From Volucribacter psittacicida (GTDB taxonomy: Bacteria > Pseudomonadota > Gammaproteobacteria > Enterobacterales > Pasteurellaceae): a DNA stretch of 64,000 nucleotides. Position numbers and translations under genes: made by a program. This document shows, in pieces, positions 17,845 through 26,767 of the stretch; position 1 is the stretch's first letter; each line of letters starts with the position of its first letter. The stretch spans positions 62,001 to 126,000 of the forward strand of contig NZ_SMFT01000005.1 of the NCBI RefSeq assembly GCF_004339025.1, read 5' to 3'. Below the pieces are notes generated by a model. It searched no databases, was not told the DNA's origin, and worked only from the letters and a program-made list of their open reading frames with translations.

Positions 17845-18567
17845 ATGAAAAAACTGACCGCACTTTCTATGCTTGCTTTAGCCCTATCGGCGAATGTCTA
17901 CGCACAAGCACAAGATAGCTATACTGTCGCTTATGATAAACAAGCCCCTGTACTTGATGGACATCTCAATGAATCCGTTTGGGACAAACTCCAAGCCATT
18001 CGTTTTATCGATCCTTGGCAACAAGGCGAAATTCCTGATACACAATTTAAAGCATATCACGATGATCAATATCTTTATTTTGCCTTTGATGTAGAAGATC
18101 CCAATACGGTTATCTTTGAAAAAGTCCACGATGAAATGATGATCGCACGCCAAGATCGGGTAGAGTTATTCTTTGCGCAAGCCCCCATTGATAAAGCAAA
18201 AGCAGACGGCAGTTATCCAAACTATTTTGCCTTAGAAATGGATTATCAAGGTCGCACTTTATCCATTAAAGCGGATAGCCAAAAAAATCGTGATGTCAGT
18301 TGGGATATGCAAACCCTTGAAACAAAAGGTAACCTAACCGATAAAGGCTATGTGCTTGAGGGTAGAATCGCCTTAAAAGAATTGCGAGAGCTGAATCTGA
18401 TTCACGATAATAAAATTCAAACGGGCGTATATCGTGCCGAGTTTTCTATAATCAATGGGAAAGAAGTGGCTCAATGGATTACTTGGGTTGACCCAAAAAC
18501 AGAGAAACCGAATTTCCATATTAATTCGTCCTTTGGGACATTTGTGCTAGCGCCAAGTGGAAAGTAA
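17845..18567 (+). CDS. Secreted CBM9-like carbohydrate-binding protein
   Basis: A 240-residue precursor with a clear signal peptide (MKKLTALSMLALALSANVYA-QAQ). The mature protein resembles the family 9 carbohydrate-binding-like domain: APVLDGHLNESVWDK at its start, DDQYLYFAFDVEDPN in the middle and DRVELFF after it. No catalytic domain is attached. AGAGGAG precedes the ATG, 24 bases after the lyase stop, so it is probably co-transcribed with the lyase. It may hold the polymer or its fragments in the periplasm or at the cell surface. An uptake signal lies within its fourth to sixth codons. Confidence 0.75.
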   Translation: MKKLTALSMLALALSANVYAQAQDSYTVAYDKQAPVLDGHLNESVWDKLQAIRFIDPWQQGEIPDTQFKAYHDDQYLYFAFDVEDPNTVIFEKVHDEMMIARQDRVELFFAQAPIDKAKADGSYPNYFALEMDYQGRTLSIKADSQKNRDVSWDMQTLETKGNLTDKGYVLEGRIALKELRELNLIHDNKIQTGVYRAEFSIINGKEVAQWITWVDPKTEKPNFHINSSFGTFVLAPSGK

Positions 18568-18592
18568 GGATAAATTAAGTCTAAAAAATAAT

Positions 18593-18612
18593 AAGGCGAG
18601 AATTCTCGCCTT
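18593..18612. terminator. Bidirectional terminator between glycan locus and nap operon
   Basis: AAGGCGAGAATTCTCGCCTT is a perfect palindrome, flanked by A-rich sequence on the left and TTTAATAATAT on the right. It lies between two convergent genes, so it can end the glycan-locus message on the plus strand and the nap message on the minus strand. Confidence 0.85.
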
Positions 18613-18638
18613 TAATAATATAGTTGTTTCAACTTAAA

Positions 18639-19226
18639 CTATTCAACCAACCCCGACCGAACGCCGTGCATATTCGGTAATTGATGAGCAATACCTTTAT
18701 GACAATCGATACAGGTTTTGCCCTCCACTTGAGCTAAACGGTGCATTTTCTCGGCAACGGTTTTTTGTTGTGTGTAATCCATACTGTCAAATTTATGGCA
18801 GTGACGACATTCTGCAGAATCATTAGCTTTCATTCTTGCCCATTCTCGTTCCGCCATGGCTAAACGTGCCGCTTCAAATTTTTCTTTGGTGTCAACTTTG
18901 CCAGTAATATGTGCATAAACTTCTCGGCTGGCGATAATTTTGCGTTTCCATTTATCCACGAATTCATGGGGTACATGGCAATCGGAGCAAATGGCTTTAA
19001 CGCCGCTGCGGTTCATATAATGGCTTGACATACGGTATTCAGGCACAACATCGTTCATATGGCAATCTGAGCAAAATTGTTCAGTATTGGTATATTCTAA
19101 TGCGGTGTTAAAGCCCCCCCAGAATACAATACCTGCAATAAAGGCTAAACTCAGTAAGGTGCCGACAGCAATACGGCTTGGGGTACGAAACCAGCACCAA
19201 AAACGTTTAATCAAGTTGATCATCAT
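18639..19226 (-). CDS. napC: Tetrahaem cytochrome c NapC, quinol dehydrogenase
   Basis: The 195-residue product has one N-terminal membrane helix (about residues 18-38) and four haem-binding motifs CSDCH, CSDCH, CRHCH and CIDCH. It belongs to the NapC/NirT family, which takes electrons from menaquinol or ubiquinol and passes them to the NapAB complex in the periplasm. It is the last gene of the nap operon here. A run of seven C in the plus strand (seven G in the coding strand, near FWGGFN) is the only homopolymer of note. Confidence 0.95.
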   Translation of the reverse strand: MMINLIKRFWCWFRTPSRIAVGTLLSLAFIAGIVFWGGFNTALEYTNTEQFCSDCHMNDVVPEYRMSSHYMNRSGVKAICSDCHVPHEFVDKWKRKIIASREVYAHITGKVDTKEKFEAARLAMAEREWARMKANDSAECRHCHKFDSMDYTQQKTVAEKMHRLAQVEGKTCIDCHKGIAHQLPNMHGVRSGLVE

Positions 19227-19232
19227 CGCTCC

Positions 19233-19664
19233 TTATTTACCATAACCTGGCATTGGTTGGAAATCATTAGGTACAATAGGTTCAACATCGGATTGCGATA
19301 CGTGGCAATGTAAACAGAAATAACGGCGTGGGGCGGTTTGTCCTGCAACAATATTGCCATCTCTATCAGCAAAATGGGTTGGACTAATACGGGTTGCTCC
19401 TGTGACTCTTGACCCTTCCACACTATGACACATCAAACATTGATTAACATTTTTGCTAATTTGATACCCTTTTACTGCGTGCGGGATCATTGGCGGTTGG
19501 TTGACATAGTTTAACGGTGCAAGTTCACTTTCTTTTTTGGGCATATTAAAGCCCGGTGTCACATTTTCAGGACTATCTTGTAAAGAATGACCAATATTTC
19601 CCTCATTTGCTAACAAATTGCTAGCAAAAAATGCGGTCAAAATAAGCATTGTTTTTTTAATCAT
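19233..19664 (-). CDS. napB: Dihaem cytochrome c NapB, nitrate reductase small subunit
   Basis: A 143-residue precursor with a signal peptide (MIKKTMLILTAFFASNLLA). Two haem motifs are visible, CLMCH and CLHCH, as expected for NapB, which feeds electrons from NapC into NapA. PPMIPHAVKGYQI is a typical family stretch. It starts two bases after the napH stop and ends six bases before the napC start, consistent with one operon. Confidence 0.95.
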   Translation of the reverse strand: MIKKTMLILTAFFASNLLANEGNIGHSLQDSPENVTPGFNMPKKESELAPLNYVNQPPMIPHAVKGYQISKNVNQCLMCHSVEGSRVTGATRISPTHFADRDGNIVAGQTAPRRYFCLHCHVSQSDVEPIVPNDFQPMPGYGK

Positions 19665-19666
19665 TT

Positions 19667-20530
19667 TTATTCCCCCGAATGATTAAATCTTGTGGTAAAA
19701 ATAAATACTTTTTCAGCGCAAACATCAACACAACGTCCGCAACTGATACAATCTTTTGAAAGTACGAGTAAACTTTCGTTCTTTTTGCCATGTAGTGGTG
19801 AACGTAAAATTTGAGGTTCTGGGCAAATGTTATAACAGTCCATACAATTATCGCATTTGTTCCTATCGCTGACTTTTATGCGAGTAATGGCTTTTGCACC
19901 AATGATGCCGTAAGTGGCACCAATGGGGCATAAATACCCACACCAACCATGTTCAACAATGAATAAATCAAATAAAAAGACCGCAACAACTAACCATAAT
20001 GTTGCCCCAAGCCCATAGATGATCCCTCGCCCTAAGGCGGATACGGGATTTAGCCATTCCCATAACAACATTCCGCTACTGGCACTACCAATTAAAATCA
20101 TTAATAACACCGCATAACGCAATGAGCGTGGTAATTTAGCACTTTGCCGAATACCCAGTTTTCGCCGTAGCCAAGCGGCGCTGTCTGTGACAATATTCAG
20201 TGGACAAACCCAAGCACAAAAAGCACGACTGGCAATACAAGCGTAAAAAACGACAATAATTAACGCCCCAAGTAATGCCCGCCAATCAGGTAGATAGCCT
20301 GTGGCAAGGCTTTCTGCCACGATAAGTGGATCACTGAGTGGCACAGTATCTAGTAGCAAACTGCTGCTATAATTGCCTTTTAATAACCAAACATCAAACC
20401 AAGGGCCAGCTAAAAACATTGCCATAATGCTAAGTTGGGTAAGCCTACGCCAGAATAAAAAACGATTTGCATACCACCAACCCCATTTTTGTCTGGCTTC
20501 ACGCCCCGCATATTTAGGTGAATTCGCCAT
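19667..20530 (-). CDS. napH: Nap quinol dehydrogenase membrane subunit NapH
   Basis: The 287-residue protein has four membrane segments followed by a C-terminal ferredoxin-like part with two [4Fe-4S] motifs (CDNCMDCYNICPEP and CISCGRCVDVCAEK). A conserved AFCAWVCPLNI loop also carries cysteines. In the family NapH works with NapG to pass electrons from quinol to periplasmic nitrate reductase. Its ATG overlaps the napG stop codon by one base (TAATG), showing tight coupling. Confidence 0.95.
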   Translation of the reverse strand: MANSPKYAGREARQKWGWWYANRFLFWRRLTQLSIMAMFLAGPWFDVWLLKGNYSSSLLLDTVPLSDPLIVAESLATGYLPDWRALLGALIIVVFYACIASRAFCAWVCPLNIVTDSAAWLRRKLGIRQSAKLPRSLRYAVLLMILIGSASSGMLLWEWLNPVSALGRGIIYGLGATLWLVVAVFLFDLFIVEHGWCGYLCPIGATYGIIGAKAITRIKVSDRNKCDNCMDCYNICPEPQILRSPLHGKKNESLLVLSKDCISCGRCVDVCAEKVFIFTTRFNHSGE

Positions 20531-21318
20531 TATTTATTCCTCACTGGGTTGTTATTGGGTAAGGATAAACCTGATTCAGGCACGAACTCAGGGATTGGCG
20601 TATTTTGCAAAGGTGTAACCGATTGCTCTGTGCTTTGCTGATGTTGCCAACCAAAGCGGTAATGTTTTCCCAACATTCCTTTTGCCAAGGGTAAAGGTAA
20701 AACCTTAATTGCCGCCTCTTCTAAGACACAAGCCTCTTCACATTTGCCACAACCTGTGCAAGCCTCAGAATGTACTGTTGGAATAAACAATGCGTGTTTA
20801 CCTGTTCGGTCATTACGATGATATTCAAGGGTAATGGCTTTTTCGATCAAGGGGCAAACCCGATAGCAAACATCACAGCGTAAACCTTGCCAATTTAAGC
20901 AAGTTTCGTGATCTAATAATACCGCCAATCCCATACGAGCTTGGTTGATATCTTCCGCTTGATTATCCAATGCCCCAGTGGGACAGGCTTTGGCACAAGG
21001 AATATCCACGCACATTTCACAAGGCTTTTGTCTTGCCACAAAATAAGGCGTTCCCGCTTCTAATGGTGATAACAAGGACGCCAAATGCAACATATCATAG
21101 GGACAAGCCTGTACACATTGCCCACAACGAATACAAGCTGCCGCAAAATGCTGTTCGTCAGCTAAGGCAAAGGGCGGGCGTAAAGCGACCCCTTGCCGAG
21201 CCAAACTTTGCTTTTGTTGTAAGCCAAGTAACAAGCCTAATCCTGCCACGCCACCTGCGGTACGCGTTACATTTTTAAGAAACTTGCGGCGTTCTGGCGA
21301 TAATGTTTTCTCTGCCAT
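20530..21318 (-). CDS. napG: Ferredoxin-type protein NapG
   Basis: A 262-residue iron-sulfur protein with a twin-arginine signal ([11 protein letters not shown]) and four [4Fe-4S] motifs, including [37 protein letters not shown] and [11 protein letters not shown]. It is exported folded through Tat and partners NapH. The C-terminal tail after residue 225 is Gln/Pro rich and less conserved. The gap to napA holds an uptake signal near 21328. Confidence 0.95.
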   Translation of the reverse strand: MAEKTLSPERRKFLKNVTRTAGGVAGLGLLLGLQQKQSLARQGVALRPPFALADEQHFAAACIRCGQCVQACPYDMLHLASLLSPLEAGTPYFVARQKPCEMCVDIPCAKACPTGALDNQAEDINQARMGLAVLLDHETCLNWQGLRCDVCYRVCPLIEKAITLEYHRNDRTGKHALFIPTVHSEACTGCGKCEEACVLEEAAIKVLPLPLAKGMLGKHYRFGWQHQQSTEQSVTPLQNTPIPEFVPESGLSLPNNNPVRNK

Positions 21319-21353
21319 ATCAGCTCAAAGTGCGGTCTGTTTTACGTAAATTT

Positions 21354-23831
21354 TTACGCTTTTTCCACTTTTACGGCACATTTCTTAAAGTCGGTTTCTT
21401 TAGAAATCGGATCCGTTGCGTCCAATGTTAATAAATTGGCTAACTGTCCTGCATCAAAGAAGGTAGTAAAAATTAACCCTTTTGGCACTTTATTCCGCCC
21501 ACGCGTATCAATATAAGAAACCATTTCTCCACGACGAGAAATCACTTTAACTTTATCGCCATGACGTAATCCTCGCTGACTTGCATCATCTGGGTGCATC
21601 CACACTAAATTATTTGGGAAAGAACGATGCAATTCAGGCACACGGCGAGTCATTGTGCCTGTATGCCAATGTTCTAATACACGCCCTGTGGATAACCAAA
21701 GATCATATTCTTGATCAGGCACTTCCGCAGGTGGCTCATAAGGCACCGCTAAAATGATCGCTCTTTTATCAGGATAGCCATAAAACGCCACTTCTTCCCC
21801 AGCTTTCACATAAGGATCATAGCCTTCACGATAACGCCATAGTGTTTCTTTATTTTCTACCACTGGCCAACGTAAACCTCGAGCTTGATGATAGGTATCA
21901 AAATCCGCTAAATCATGTCCATGTCCACGCCCGAAAGCGGCATATTCTTCAAATAAACCTTTTTGCAAGTAGAAACCAAAATGTTCTGATTCATCATTTA
22001 AATGCCCCTCTAACTCATCAAGAGAATATTTATCCACTTGCCCATTACGGAATAGCACTTCATACAAGGTTTTGCCTTTATATTCAGGGTTGGCATTTAA
22101 AACTTGCTCAGGCCACATTTCATCGGTGGTAAAATACTTGGAAAATTCCACTAATTGCCATAAATCGGAGCGTGATTCGCCCGGGCCTTTCACTTGCTGA
22201 CGCCAAAATTGGGTGCGACGTTCCGCATTACCATAAGCCCCTTCTTTTTCTACCCACATTGAGGTTGGCAAAATTAAATCTGCCGACAAGGCACTCACTG
22301 TCGGATAAGGATCAGACACAATAATGAAATTCTCTTCGTCACGCCAACCCGGCAAACGATCTTGATTAATGTTTGGACCTGCCTGCATATTGTTGTTACA
22401 CATTTGCCATAACACATTCATCTTACGATCTTTTAACGCTCGATCTTGTGCCACAGCGTGATAACCCACTTGGTCTTGTACCACACCAGCAGGCAATTTC
22501 CATAGTTTTTCCGCAGTTTCACGATGTTTTGGATTGGTTACCACTAAATCCGCCGGTAAACGATGAGCAAAGGTACCGACTTCTCGAGCCGTACCACAGG
22601 CAGAAGGTTGCCCTGTTAATGAAAAAGGTCCGCAGCCGGGTAAGGAAATCTTGCCGGTTAATAGATGAATATTATAAATAAGATGGTTCGCCCATACTCC
22701 ACGTGTATGCTGATTAAAGCCCATAGTCCAAAATGACACAATTTTCTTATCAGGGTCAGCATAAAGTTTGGCTAATGATTCTAATTGATCCTTAGGAATT
22801 CCTGACATCTGATGGGCTTTATCCAAGGTATAATCCGCCACTAAGGCTTTTAGCTCATCAAAATTACTGTCATACATTTTACCGCTATTTGGGTTTTTCG
22901 CTTTTTGTTGCAATGGATTATCATCGCGTAAACCATAACCAATATCGGTTTCACCACGTTTAAACTTGGTATGTTTATTCACAAAATCCCAATTAACCGC
23001 ATCATTTTGAATTAAATAATTAATGATATAATTAAGCACCACCAAGTCGGATTGCGGCTGGAACAACATACCATTATCCGCTAATTCAAAACTACGATGC
23101 TCAAAGGTAGATAATACCGCCACATGCACATTATTATTAGATAAACGGCGATCCGTGATACGTGACCATAAAATAGGGTGCATCTCCGCCATATTAGAGC
23201 CCCATAATACAAAGGCATCAGCTTGCTCAATATCGTTATAACAGCCCATTGGTTCATCCATACCAAAGGTACGCATAAATGCTACCGCTGCGGAAGCCAT
23301 ACAATGGCGGGCATTAGGATCAATATTATTAGAACGCAAACCTGCTTTAAACAGCTTGGATTTTGCCACGCCTTCAAAAATGGTCGATTGCCCAGAGGTA
23401 AACATACCTATCCCATTCGGCCCATTTTTCTTGATCGCCGCTTTCATTTTTTCTGCCATAATTTTAAAGGCATCGTCCCAACTTACCGCTGTAAACTCAC
23501 CATGCTTATCATATTTCCCATTGGTCATACGCAACATTGGCGATGTTAAACGATCCTTACCATACATAATTTTTGGCAAAAAATAGCCCTTAATACAGTT
23601 TAAGCCACGATTTACTTCTGCATCAGGATCACCTTGTGAAGCAACAACTCGCCCATTTTGAGTTCCCACTAAAACACCACAACCTGTACCACAAAAACGG
23701 CAAACGCCTTTTTCCCACTTAATCGTTTTATCATCTGCCGCCAAGGTTTTAATTGGAATAGATAACCCCGCTACTGCCGCCGCGGCAGCCACCGCATTGG
23801 CTTTCATAAAATCACGACGTGTTAAACTCAT
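21354..23831 (-). CDS. napA: Periplasmic nitrate reductase catalytic subunit NapA
   Basis: The 825-residue precursor is close to E. coli NapA (828). A Tat signal is present ([11 protein letters not shown]) with cleavage near TLAA. The [4Fe-4S] site is CRFCGTGCG with a further Cys in GLNCIKGY, and ARHCMASA holds the likely Mo-ligand Cys. Molybdopterin guanine dinucleotide-binding domains follow. It reduces nitrate to nitrite in the periplasm. Order napD-A-G-H-B-C matches other Pasteurellaceae except that napF is absent in front of napD. Confidence 0.97.
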   Translation of the reverse strand: MSLTRRDFMKANAVAAAAAVAGLSIPIKTLAADDKTIKWEKGVCRFCGTGCGVLVGTQNGRVVASQGDPDAEVNRGLNCIKGYFLPKIMYGKDRLTSPMLRMTNGKYDKHGEFTAVSWDDAFKIMAEKMKAAIKKNGPNGIGMFTSGQSTIFEGVAKSKLFKAGLRSNNIDPNARHCMASAAVAFMRTFGMDEPMGCYNDIEQADAFVLWGSNMAEMHPILWSRITDRRLSNNNVHVAVLSTFEHRSFELADNGMLFQPQSDLVVLNYIINYLIQNDAVNWDFVNKHTKFKRGETDIGYGLRDDNPLQQKAKNPNSGKMYDSNFDELKALVADYTLDKAHQMSGIPKDQLESLAKLYADPDKKIVSFWTMGFNQHTRGVWANHLIYNIHLLTGKISLPGCGPFSLTGQPSACGTAREVGTFAHRLPADLVVTNPKHRETAEKLWKLPAGVVQDQVGYHAVAQDRALKDRKMNVLWQMCNNNMQAGPNINQDRLPGWRDEENFIIVSDPYPTVSALSADLILPTSMWVEKEGAYGNAERRTQFWRQQVKGPGESRSDLWQLVEFSKYFTTDEMWPEQVLNANPEYKGKTLYEVLFRNGQVDKYSLDELEGHLNDESEHFGFYLQKGLFEEYAAFGRGHGHDLADFDTYHQARGLRWPVVENKETLWRYREGYDPYVKAGEEVAFYGYPDKRAIILAVPYEPPAEVPDQEYDLWLSTGRVLEHWHTGTMTRRVPELHRSFPNNLVWMHPDDASQRGLRHGDKVKVISRRGEMVSYIDTRGRNKVPKGLIFTTFFDAGQLANLLTLDATDPISKETDFKKCAVKVEKA

Positions 23832-23855
23832 CGCTTTCCCCCACTTTTTATTTAA

Positions 23856-24128
23856 TTATTCTTCGCTATGCTGAACATCCTGTTGATGGTAAACCAACGA
23901 CACCACCAACACCCCATCAATATTTTTTGCCATTTCCATATTCTCTAGCAAAATCCGTTCATCATGGGATTGCATCACCACCACTAATTTGCCAGTTTGC
24001 TCATCAACTGCCGCAACTTCCGTATGCTCAATAGCTAAAAGTGCGGTCTGAATTGACAATAATTTTTCTGGCTTGCCTTGCACGACTAAACCGCACACAT
24101 GCCAATCATCAGCTTCTGTTTGTTGCAT
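23856..24128 (-). CDS. napD: NapA maturation chaperone NapD
   Basis: A 90-residue cytoplasmic protein starting WHVCGLVVQGKPEKL after a short leader, typical of the NapD family. NapD binds the Tat signal of NapA and controls its maturation and export. It is the first gene of the operon here and starts 24 bases before napA. The promoter region to its left on the coding strand holds FNR- and NarP-like sites. Confidence 0.93.
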   Translation of the reverse strand: MQQTEADDWHVCGLVVQGKPEKLLSIQTALLAIEHTEVAAVDEQTGKLVVVMQSHDERILLENMEMAKNIDGVLVVSLVYHQQDVQHSEE

Positions 24129-24158
24129 AATTTTGTACCGTTGATTAGACCTTTTTTA

Positions 24159-24212
24159 AGGGGTACTATTATTAGAATTAATCTAGAACCGCATAATTAC
24201 TATAAAGAGGTA
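24159..24212 (-). promoter_or_regulatory. NarP-like heptamers upstream of napD
   Basis: Two matches to the NarL/NarP heptamer TACYYMT lie on the minus strand: TACCTCT (24206-24212) and TACCCCT (24159-24165). Heptamers are short and match by chance, but their place between the FNR-like box and napD, and the presence of narQ and narP in the same window, support nitrate-responsive control. Confidence 0.45.
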
Positions 24213-24236
24213 TTCCTAGAAAAAAATGAGGTTTTT

Positions 24237-24250
24237 TTGAGGTAAATCAA
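24237..24250 (-). promoter_or_regulatory. FNR-like box upstream of napD
   Basis: TTGAGGTAAATCAA read on the plus strand (TTGATTTACCTCAA on the coding strand) matches the FNR consensus TTGAT-N4-ATCAA at nine of ten positions. Its centre is about 115 bases upstream of the napD start, which fits oxygen-regulated induction of the nap operon. Confidence 0.6.
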
Positions 24251-24272
24251 ATTTATTATTTAGAAAATAAAT

Positions 24273-24302
24273 AAAAATGCGGTCAATTTGACCGCACTTT
24301 TT
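24273..24302 (-). terminator. Terminator made of paired uptake signals, after peroxiredoxin gene
   Basis: TGCGGTCAA (24278-24286) and TTGACCGCA (24288-24296) are exact complements around one base, flanked by A5 and T5 runs. One half contains a full uptake signal (ACCGCACTT). It lies 30 bases past the stop of the peroxiredoxin-glutaredoxin gene on the minus strand and is a typical Pasteurellaceae intrinsic terminator. Confidence 0.8.
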
Positions 24303-24331
24303 ATTACTAGAAGGTAATAATTCAATATTGA

Positions 24332-25060
24332 TTATTTAGCAAAATAGGCTTCGAGTTCTTCACTTCCGCCAATATATTGTCCGCCGATAAAGACTTGAGG
24401 TACTGAGGTTTTACCTGTAATTGCACGCACAGAAATGGTGCTTGCATCACGACCTAGTACGATTTCTTCAAATGTGTAGCCTTTCACTTTTAATAAACCT
24501 TTTGCTTTTGCACAGAATGGGCAACCTGGTTTAGTGAAGATAGACACTGATGGTTTGGCTTCCCATTTTGGATTTAGATATTTAAGCATTGTATCGGCAT
24601 CTGATACTTTGAATGGGTCGCCTGGCTCATTTGGTTCAATAAACATTTTTTCAACTACGCCGTTTTTAACCAACATAGAATAACGCCATGAACGTTTACC
24701 AAAACCTAGATCTTCTTTGCCTACTAACATACCCATACCTTCGGTAAATTCGCCGTTACCATCTGGCAATACAGTGACGTTTTCGCATTCTTGATCCATT
24801 TTCCACGCATTCATGACGAAAGTATCGTTTACAGAAAGGCAGATAATTTCATCAACACCTAACGCTTTAAATTCACATGCTAATTCATTGTAGCGTGGTA
24901 AGTGCGTTGATGAACAAGTTGGGGTAAATGCACCTGGTAGTGAGAAAAGCACTACTGTTTTGTTATCAAATAATTCTGCACTTGTTACATCAACCCATGC
25001 ATCGCCTTGGCGAGTATGAAATGTTACCTGAGGAACTTTTTTTCCTTCCATATTACTCAT
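24332..25060 (-). CDS. Hybrid peroxiredoxin 5-glutaredoxin
   Basis: The 242-residue protein fuses a Prx5 domain (about residues 5-160) to a glutaredoxin domain (about 170-242). The peroxidatic cysteine is Cys49 in GAFTPTC, and the glutaredoxin site is CPFC in [13 protein letters not shown]. Hybrids of this type are known in Haemophilus influenzae, where they reduce hydrogen peroxide and alkyl hydroperoxides with glutathione. The gene is divergent from oxyR across 146 bases, which suggests peroxide-responsive control. Confidence 0.95.
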   Translation of the reverse strand: MSNMEGKKVPQVTFHTRQGDAWVDVTSAELFDNKTVVLFSLPGAFTPTCSSTHLPRYNELACEFKALGVDEIICLSVNDTFVMNAWKMDQECENVTVLPDGNGEFTEGMGMLVGKEDLGFGKRSWRYSMLVKNGVVEKMFIEPNEPGDPFKVSDADTMLKYLNPKWEAKPSVSIFTKPGCPFCAKAKGLLKVKGYTFEEIVLGRDASTISVRAITGKTSVPQVFIGGQYIGGSEELEAYFAK

Positions 25061-25206
25061 AATGATTCTCCTAATTTTAATGATAAATAAAATGATTTAA
25101 TCATCCCTAATCTGATGAATTATAAAAAAGAATATGGTATAGTTAAAATCAATTAATTCTATTCTTTTAATTGCTAGATTCTATATTAGCATAATGTGAG
25201 GTAATC

Positions 25207-26118
25207 ATGAATATCCGTGATCTTGAATATTTAGTTGCATTAGCAGAATATAAACATTTTCGTCGAGCCGCCGATGCTTGTCATGTTAGCCAACCTACTC
25301 TGAGTGGGCAAATTAGAAAACTTGAAGATGAGTTGGGTATTATATTATTAGAAAGAACCAGTCGCAAGGTGTTGTTCACGCAATCAGGGTTATTATTGGT
25401 AGAGCAAGCACGCACTATTTTACGAGAAGTGAAACTGTTACGAGAAATGGCGAGCAATCAAGGTAAAGATATGACGGGGCCTTTACATATCGGTATTATT
25501 CCGACCATTGGACCTTATTTGTTACCCTATATTGTTCCAACATTAAAACAGGCCTTTCCTGAGTTAGAACTTTATTTGTATGAGGCTCAAACACGTCAAT
25601 TACTAGAACAATTAGAAACAGGGCAATTAGATTGTGCGATTCTTGCTCGTGTGCCAGAATCAGAAGCCTTTATTGAAATGCCACTTTTTGAAGAAAGTAT
25701 GTTATTAGCAGTACCAGAAAATCACCCTTGGGCAAAGGAGCAAAACATTAGTATGGATAAGCTAAATGGTTTAGAAATGTTAATGCTTGATGATGGGCAT
25801 TGTTTGCGTGAACAAACGCTTGGTTATTGTTTTGCAGCTGGTGCAAAAGAGAATGCCCATTTCCAAGCGACCAGTTTGGAGACCTTACGCAATATGGTGG
25901 CCGCTAATGCGGGGGTGACATTAATGCCAGAATTGGCGGTGCTTAATGAGCGTGAACGCAGTGGGGTAAAATATATTCGTTGTGCTTCACCTGAGCCTTC
26001 TCGTGCTATTGCATTGGCTTATCGCCCCGGATCACCGTTGCGTAATCGATATGAAAAAGTGGCAACAACCATTAGCGAGGTTATTGATCCTATTATTCAT
26101 TCTCATCAGGTGTCGTAG
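25207..26118 (+). CDS. oxyR: Hydrogen peroxide-sensing regulator OxyR
   Basis: A 303-residue LysR-type regulator with an N-terminal helix-turn-helix (RAADACHVSQPTLSGQIRKLE, about residues 19-39). The two redox cysteines of OxyR are kept in DDGHCLREQTLGYC near residues 198-207. Oxidation to a disulfide activates transcription of antioxidant genes. It is divergent from the peroxiredoxin-glutaredoxin gene, and fabR starts six bases after its stop, as in an operon. I saw only partial matches to the OxyR tetrad in the shared promoter gap. Confidence 0.95.
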   Translation: MNIRDLEYLVALAEYKHFRRAADACHVSQPTLSGQIRKLEDELGIILLERTSRKVLFTQSGLLLVEQARTILREVKLLREMASNQGKDMTGPLHIGIIPTIGPYLLPYIVPTLKQAFPELELYLYEAQTRQLLEQLETGQLDCAILARVPESEAFIEMPLFEESMLLAVPENHPWAKEQNISMDKLNGLEMLMLDDGHCLREQTLGYCFAAGAKENAHFQATSLETLRNMVAANAGVTLMPELAVLNERERSGVKYIRCASPEPSRAIALAYRPGSPLRNRYEKVATTISEVIDPIIHSHQVS

Positions 26119-26124
26119 GCAGTT

Positions 26125-26751
26125 ATGGTCGGTATTCGTGCGATTCAAAAAGAAAAAACGCGGCGAGCATTGGTGGATGCCGCCTTTAATCAGCTTAGTG
26201 CCGAGAAAAGTTTTTCTAATCTTAGTTTACGCGAAGTAGCCCGTGAGGCAGGCATTGCCCCCACCTCTTTTTATCGTCATTTTCGGGATATGGACGAGCT
26301 AGGTTTAACCATGGTGGATGAAGCTGGGTTAATGTTACGTCAGCTAATGCGACAGGCTCGTAAACGTATTGAAAATGGGGGAAGTGTTATTGTTATTTCT
26401 GTGGATACCTTTTTTGAGTTTATTCATAATAGCCCCAATGTTTTTCGTTTATTATTGCGCGAAAGTTCAGGAACATCATTGGAATTTCGTACCGCAGCGG
26501 CACGAGAAAGTAAGCATTTTGTTGATGAATTAGCCGAATATATTGCGAATAAAAATCATATTCCTGCTGAGTTAGCTTATGTGCAAGCAGAAGGTATGGT
26601 GACCATTGTGTTTACCGCAGGATCCAATGCCTTAGATATGAACAATAAAGAACGCTTACAGCTCAAAGAGCGTGTGATTCTACAATTACGTATGTTGGCA
26701 AAGGGGGCAATGTTTGCCCACGAAAAATACCAGACCGATCATAAGACATAG
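26125..26751 (+). CDS. fabR: Fatty acid biosynthesis repressor FabR
   Basis: A 208-residue TetR-family protein. The DNA-binding part ([20 protein letters not shown], about residues 35-54) is almost the same as in E. coli FabR, as are [23 protein letters not shown] and [10 protein letters not shown]. FabR senses the unsaturated acyl-ACP/CoA pool and represses fabA/fabB. It lies six bases after oxyR and is probably co-transcribed with it. Confidence 0.93.
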   Translation: MVGIRAIQKEKTRRALVDAAFNQLSAEKSFSNLSLREVAREAGIAPTSFYRHFRDMDELGLTMVDEAGLMLRQLMRQARKRIENGGSVIVISVDTFFEFIHNSPNVFRLLLRESSGTSLEFRTAAARESKHFVDELAEYIANKNHIPAELAYVQAEGMVTIVFTAGSNALDMNNKERLQLKERVILQLRMLAKGAMFAHEKYQTDHKT

Positions 26752-26767
26752 CAATACAAGGCGTTCG

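Noticed and set aside
1-18567. Recent foreign origin of the glycan locus, judged by scarcity of uptake signals.
   Set aside because: I count about 7 exact signals in 18.6 kb against about 22 in the other 45 kb. The difference is small, and base composition and codon use look alike, so recent transfer from outside the family is not supported.
19112-19120. Run of seven C in napC as a second phase-variable tract.
   Set aside because: The frame is intact, the run is short, and the Gly codons fit a membrane helix; slippage at seven bases is expected to be rare.
25061-25206. OxyR tetrad site between the peroxiredoxin gene and oxyR.
   Set aside because: ATAG at 25139 and CTAT at 25159 are present, but the intermediate elements match poorly at the required spacing. 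Control by OxyR is plausible from position only.
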